DNA from: Parachlorella kessleri
Taxonomy: Eukaryota; Chlorophyta; Trebouxiophyceae; Chlorellales; Chlorellaceae
Length of the DNA stretch: 37,242 bases
NCBI GenBank assembly: GCA_001598975.1
Contig: BBXU01002752.1
Span: 1-37,242 of the forward strand
Direction of reading: 5' to 3'
How positions within the stretch are numbered: the first letter of the stretch is position 1; every line of letters starts with the position of its first letter. The position numbers and the translations under genes were made by a program. This document shows positions 34,896-37,242 of this stretch, piece after piece. Under the pieces are notes generated by a model, which saw only the letters and a program-made list of their open reading frames with translations, ran no database searches and was not told the origin of the DNA.

Positions 34896-35001
34896 GGATC
34901 AGCACTCTGGCAAGACTCGGGCACATTCTGCATCCAGCCCTGTCAATCCAGCTCAACTCTTACTGCCTGTTCGCACTACCTGCCACCCATGCTAATATGT
35001 G
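34896..35001. repeat. Dispersed repeat, copy B
   Basis: Partner of copy A at 5769-5874, in the same orientation. It lies downstream of the TPR-like gene's stop, in its presumed 3' UTR. Read on the minus strand both copies encode the same short peptide (HILAWVAG followed by N/S and ANR). That follows from the shared DNA and does not show that it is translated. Confidence 0.75.
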
Positions 35002-35069
35002 TGTCCCTTGACAATCAGCCCTCTCGACCCTTCCGTGCACAGAGGTGTTGCCATAGCCGACGCTGTCAC

Positions 35070-37128
35070 TCAGCCTTGGTTCAGAGCTCCAGCGCCATAC
35101 CGCTTGAGGAGGTCGCTCAGGACCTCGTACCTGCAAGCGCAGGGCGATGCTTACCAGCCGCACACCTTGGGCTGCTTCCCACAAACCTGCCCCAGGCTGG
35201 CACCCCTTCACCGTGAGACCCTGTCAAAGGGGTCCCACATGCATCCAGCCTCGATGGCCTTTCCATGGTAGAGGTGTGTGCACAGGTCCAAGCCTGGGCT
35301 TGACACAGCCAAGGCATATTGATGAGGAGCAGCTTCCACCGTGTCACCCTGTCAGGCAGGAGTGTGCACTGCACTCACCGCCTCAGGCCCTGCTGAACTA
35401 TGTCCATGGAGTCATCAACTGTGTCCCCAAGCGCCTCTAGAGCCGCTGCAAAGGTCTCCCTTGCCAGCTCCTCCTTCCCCCTGCACACCATGGCAATGAT
35501 CACACCTAACAGGGGCTGCCTTAAGGGTGAGAGAGGCTGGGCTTAGGGGGGAAACGACCCAAGAGCTTGCGGAAATGGGCTGCTTTGGTGGTACACGACC
35601 TGGCAGCCTGTGTGTTCTGGCAAGTATATAAATGTTCTTGCACGCATTGGCACAGGTAGGCAGTCATGGCTGTGAACCGAAGCAGGCGGCAAGGAGCCAG
35701 TAGCGTCTCGCTTGCCTGTGCTTGAACTGCACCACTCCCAGCTGCAGCGCCAGCAGGCCCCGCAGCTGCACAGCCACCCCCACTTGCTTGACCAGCAGCA
35801 GCGCCTGCTGCAGCAGCGCCTCAACCACGCCCCACTCCCCCCGCTCCTCCGCCCGGCTGCGCAGCAGCGCGTGCTCCCGCAGCGCCACGTCAACCAAGGG
35901 CCGCTGGAGGTCGATCTTCTCGCCAAACTTGCGCAGGCCCTGCAGCAGCCGGGCAGAGGAGCCAGGAAGGAAGGTAGAGGTCTGAAGCAGCTGGACAAGC
36001 CAAAACTGCCTGGAAGCCTTAGCCCTCCCGCCGGCTTGAGGGCTTGTGCCTGTTGCCCCGCTCCAGTAGCCCAGGTGGCAACGTGAAGCGCTATACGACT
36101 GCCACCGGCTACCTGCTTTGTCACTTGTGCCAGGCATGCATGGCTGACAGTCCACGCCGTCCTTGGCAGCAGCAAAGCTCGTCCCTGGCGTGCATACACC
36201 TGCACCTTGGCAGACTTGTACGCCTCCAAGCCCGCCTCACCCACCTCCACCAGGAGGTCGTCCAGCCGCCTGACAGCCTCGTAGCTGTGCGCTCCCAGCA
36301 GCTGGCACATGCCCGTGTAGAAGAGGGCCTCCCCAAATGCGTCCTGGTGCTGCTCCGAGCCGCTGAGGGAGGTGGTCACGGTCGCAAGCAGTCGCTTGGC
36401 TTCCGCGACCTGCTGCCTGGCTGCAGAGAGCAAGGGCAAGTGATACAAACAATGCTTGGCAGGACAGGGCACCAGCCTGCATTTTCCAGGCACTAGGAAG
36501 GACCGCATGCCGCCCTGCTACTGTGGACTTCTTCATTTGTGCTTGCAAAAGTGTCATATACATCCCACCATTCTCAGGTAATCCATCATCTCAGGCGCCT
36601 TGCTCACCCACAAGTATAGCTGCAAGCCGCAGCTGGCATGCTGCCACTTCTACGCTGGTCGGGACACAGAAGTTCTTGATGATGGTCAACGACTCCCTGG
36701 CAGCAGCCTCGGCATCCTGCACAAAGCCATCAGGTGGCTGTGACTGCCCCGAAGGTAGCCTCAACCAGGAGCTAAAGTGTTCTGTGCTTCAGGCAGGGGT
36801 GTGCTTTGCAGGCATTGCGTACATAATGAATGCCTTGAGAGCACCAGCAAGGCTGCTTGGTCCGCCAGCCCACCTCATACATGCTGCCGATCATATAGAT
36901 AACAGAAGCCTGCGACAACAGTGAAGAAGTGGCACGGGTACTGCCAGTGTGGAAGCATGGAGTCGGCCAGCAAACCCACAACGGCGCACCATCTGACCAG
37001 GCCCTAGTCGAAGGTTCGACAAGCCCACAAATGCGGCAGGCATATCATGAAATTGCCCACCTGGTTGCTCATGACAGCCACCATTGGGTGGTTGGACGTG
37101 CCAAGTTGCTGCACTGCTGTTGAAATGC
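35070..37128 (-). CDS. Helical-repeat (TPR-like) protein, 5' part beyond the window
   Basis: Seven minus-strand exons join in phase and end in TGA: 37128-37061, 36909-36874, 36716-36608, 36420-36206, 35939-35716, 35480-35379 and 35130-35070, about 271 residues. The model starts in phase 2 after an acceptor, so the start codon lies to the right of the window. The protein is a run of paired amphipathic helices typical of TPR-like superhelical scaffolds: VQQLGTSNHPMVAVMSNQ, AAARESLTIIKNFCVPTSVE, GEALFYTGMCQLLGAHSYEA, VRRLDDLLVEVGEAGLEAYK, GEWGVVEALLQQALLLVKQV, LRGLLALQLGVVQFKHRGKE and ELARETFAAALEALGDTVDD. The donor at 35715 is GC (gcaagc). A short extra exon in 35940-36205 cannot be excluded. 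No specific family is named. Confidence 0.7.
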
Positions 37129-37242
37129 CTGCGAAGGCAGTAGCAGGTAACCGAGGAGCGGGTGACAACAGGGTCAGGCTCCCAAGTCCCTTGTTTCATC
37201 AATGCAAAACGTTAAGGGCACAGGCCTGCTAGTCGGGGGGGG

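Larger units (their letters stand above)
34128..35069. other. Convergent intergenic region between LSM12 and the TPR-like gene
   Basis: About 940 bases contain the two facing 3' UTRs. Minus-strand TGTAA motifs occur at 34534-34538 and 34727-34731. The best-conserved partner of the dispersed repeat lies at 34896-35001, within about 70 bases of the minus-strand stop. No exon is seen. Confidence 0.55.

Overview
The window is nuclear DNA of a eukaryote, most likely a GC-rich chlorophyte (green) alga. That assignment is an inference. It rests on short exons split by many introns with GT-AG and GC-AG borders, alanine/glutamine/glycine-rich low-complexity protein segments, TGTAA (UGUAA) motifs downstream of several stop codons, and a gene set of conserved eukaryotic proteins. 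There is no operon, CRISPR array, rRNA or convincing tRNA. Exon models were built by hand: donor, acceptor and reading phase had to agree at each junction. Several models close exactly in frame from start to stop.

Layout. 1-3659 (+): 3' part of the TOR kinase gene (kinase C-lobe and FATC), continuing off the left edge. 3660-5049: convergent intergenic region. 5050-11080, perhaps to 11306 (-): a roughly 1,200-residue coiled-coil protein I do not recognise. 11643-14513 (+): a 459-residue coiled-coil protein, divergent from the previous gene. 15024-15598 (+): an 83-residue lysine/alanine-rich protein. 16068-17652 (+): a 219-residue protein with a hydrophobic segment. 18467-19921 (-): a helical protein with an uncertain 5' end. 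20177-20654 (-): a small F-box protein. 21295-23019 (-): adenylate kinase with an organelle-like presequence, divergent from 23373-26449 (+), an F-box/WD40 protein. 26655 to about 27357 (-): a small membrane-anchored coiled-coil protein. 28088-32513 (-): the splicing factor RBM25 (RRM, charged region, PWI), complete in ten exons and divergent from 32854-34127 (+), LSM12. 35070-37128 and beyond (-): a helical-repeat (TPR-like) protein whose 5' end lies off the right edge.

Functional picture. The window holds a growth-control kinase (TOR), two RNA-binding proteins sharing a 340-bp divergent promoter region (RBM25 and LSM12), a nucleotide-homeostasis enzyme (adenylate kinase) and two F-box proteins that would act as SCF ubiquitin-ligase substrate adaptors. 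They do not form one pathway. The features most worth a second look are the high proportion of GC-AG introns (about 6 of nearly 60), a diverged dispersed repeat present at least four times, several unrecognised multi-exon proteins whose models close cleanly, and an F-box/WD40 gene whose first WD repeats do not resolve into one frame.
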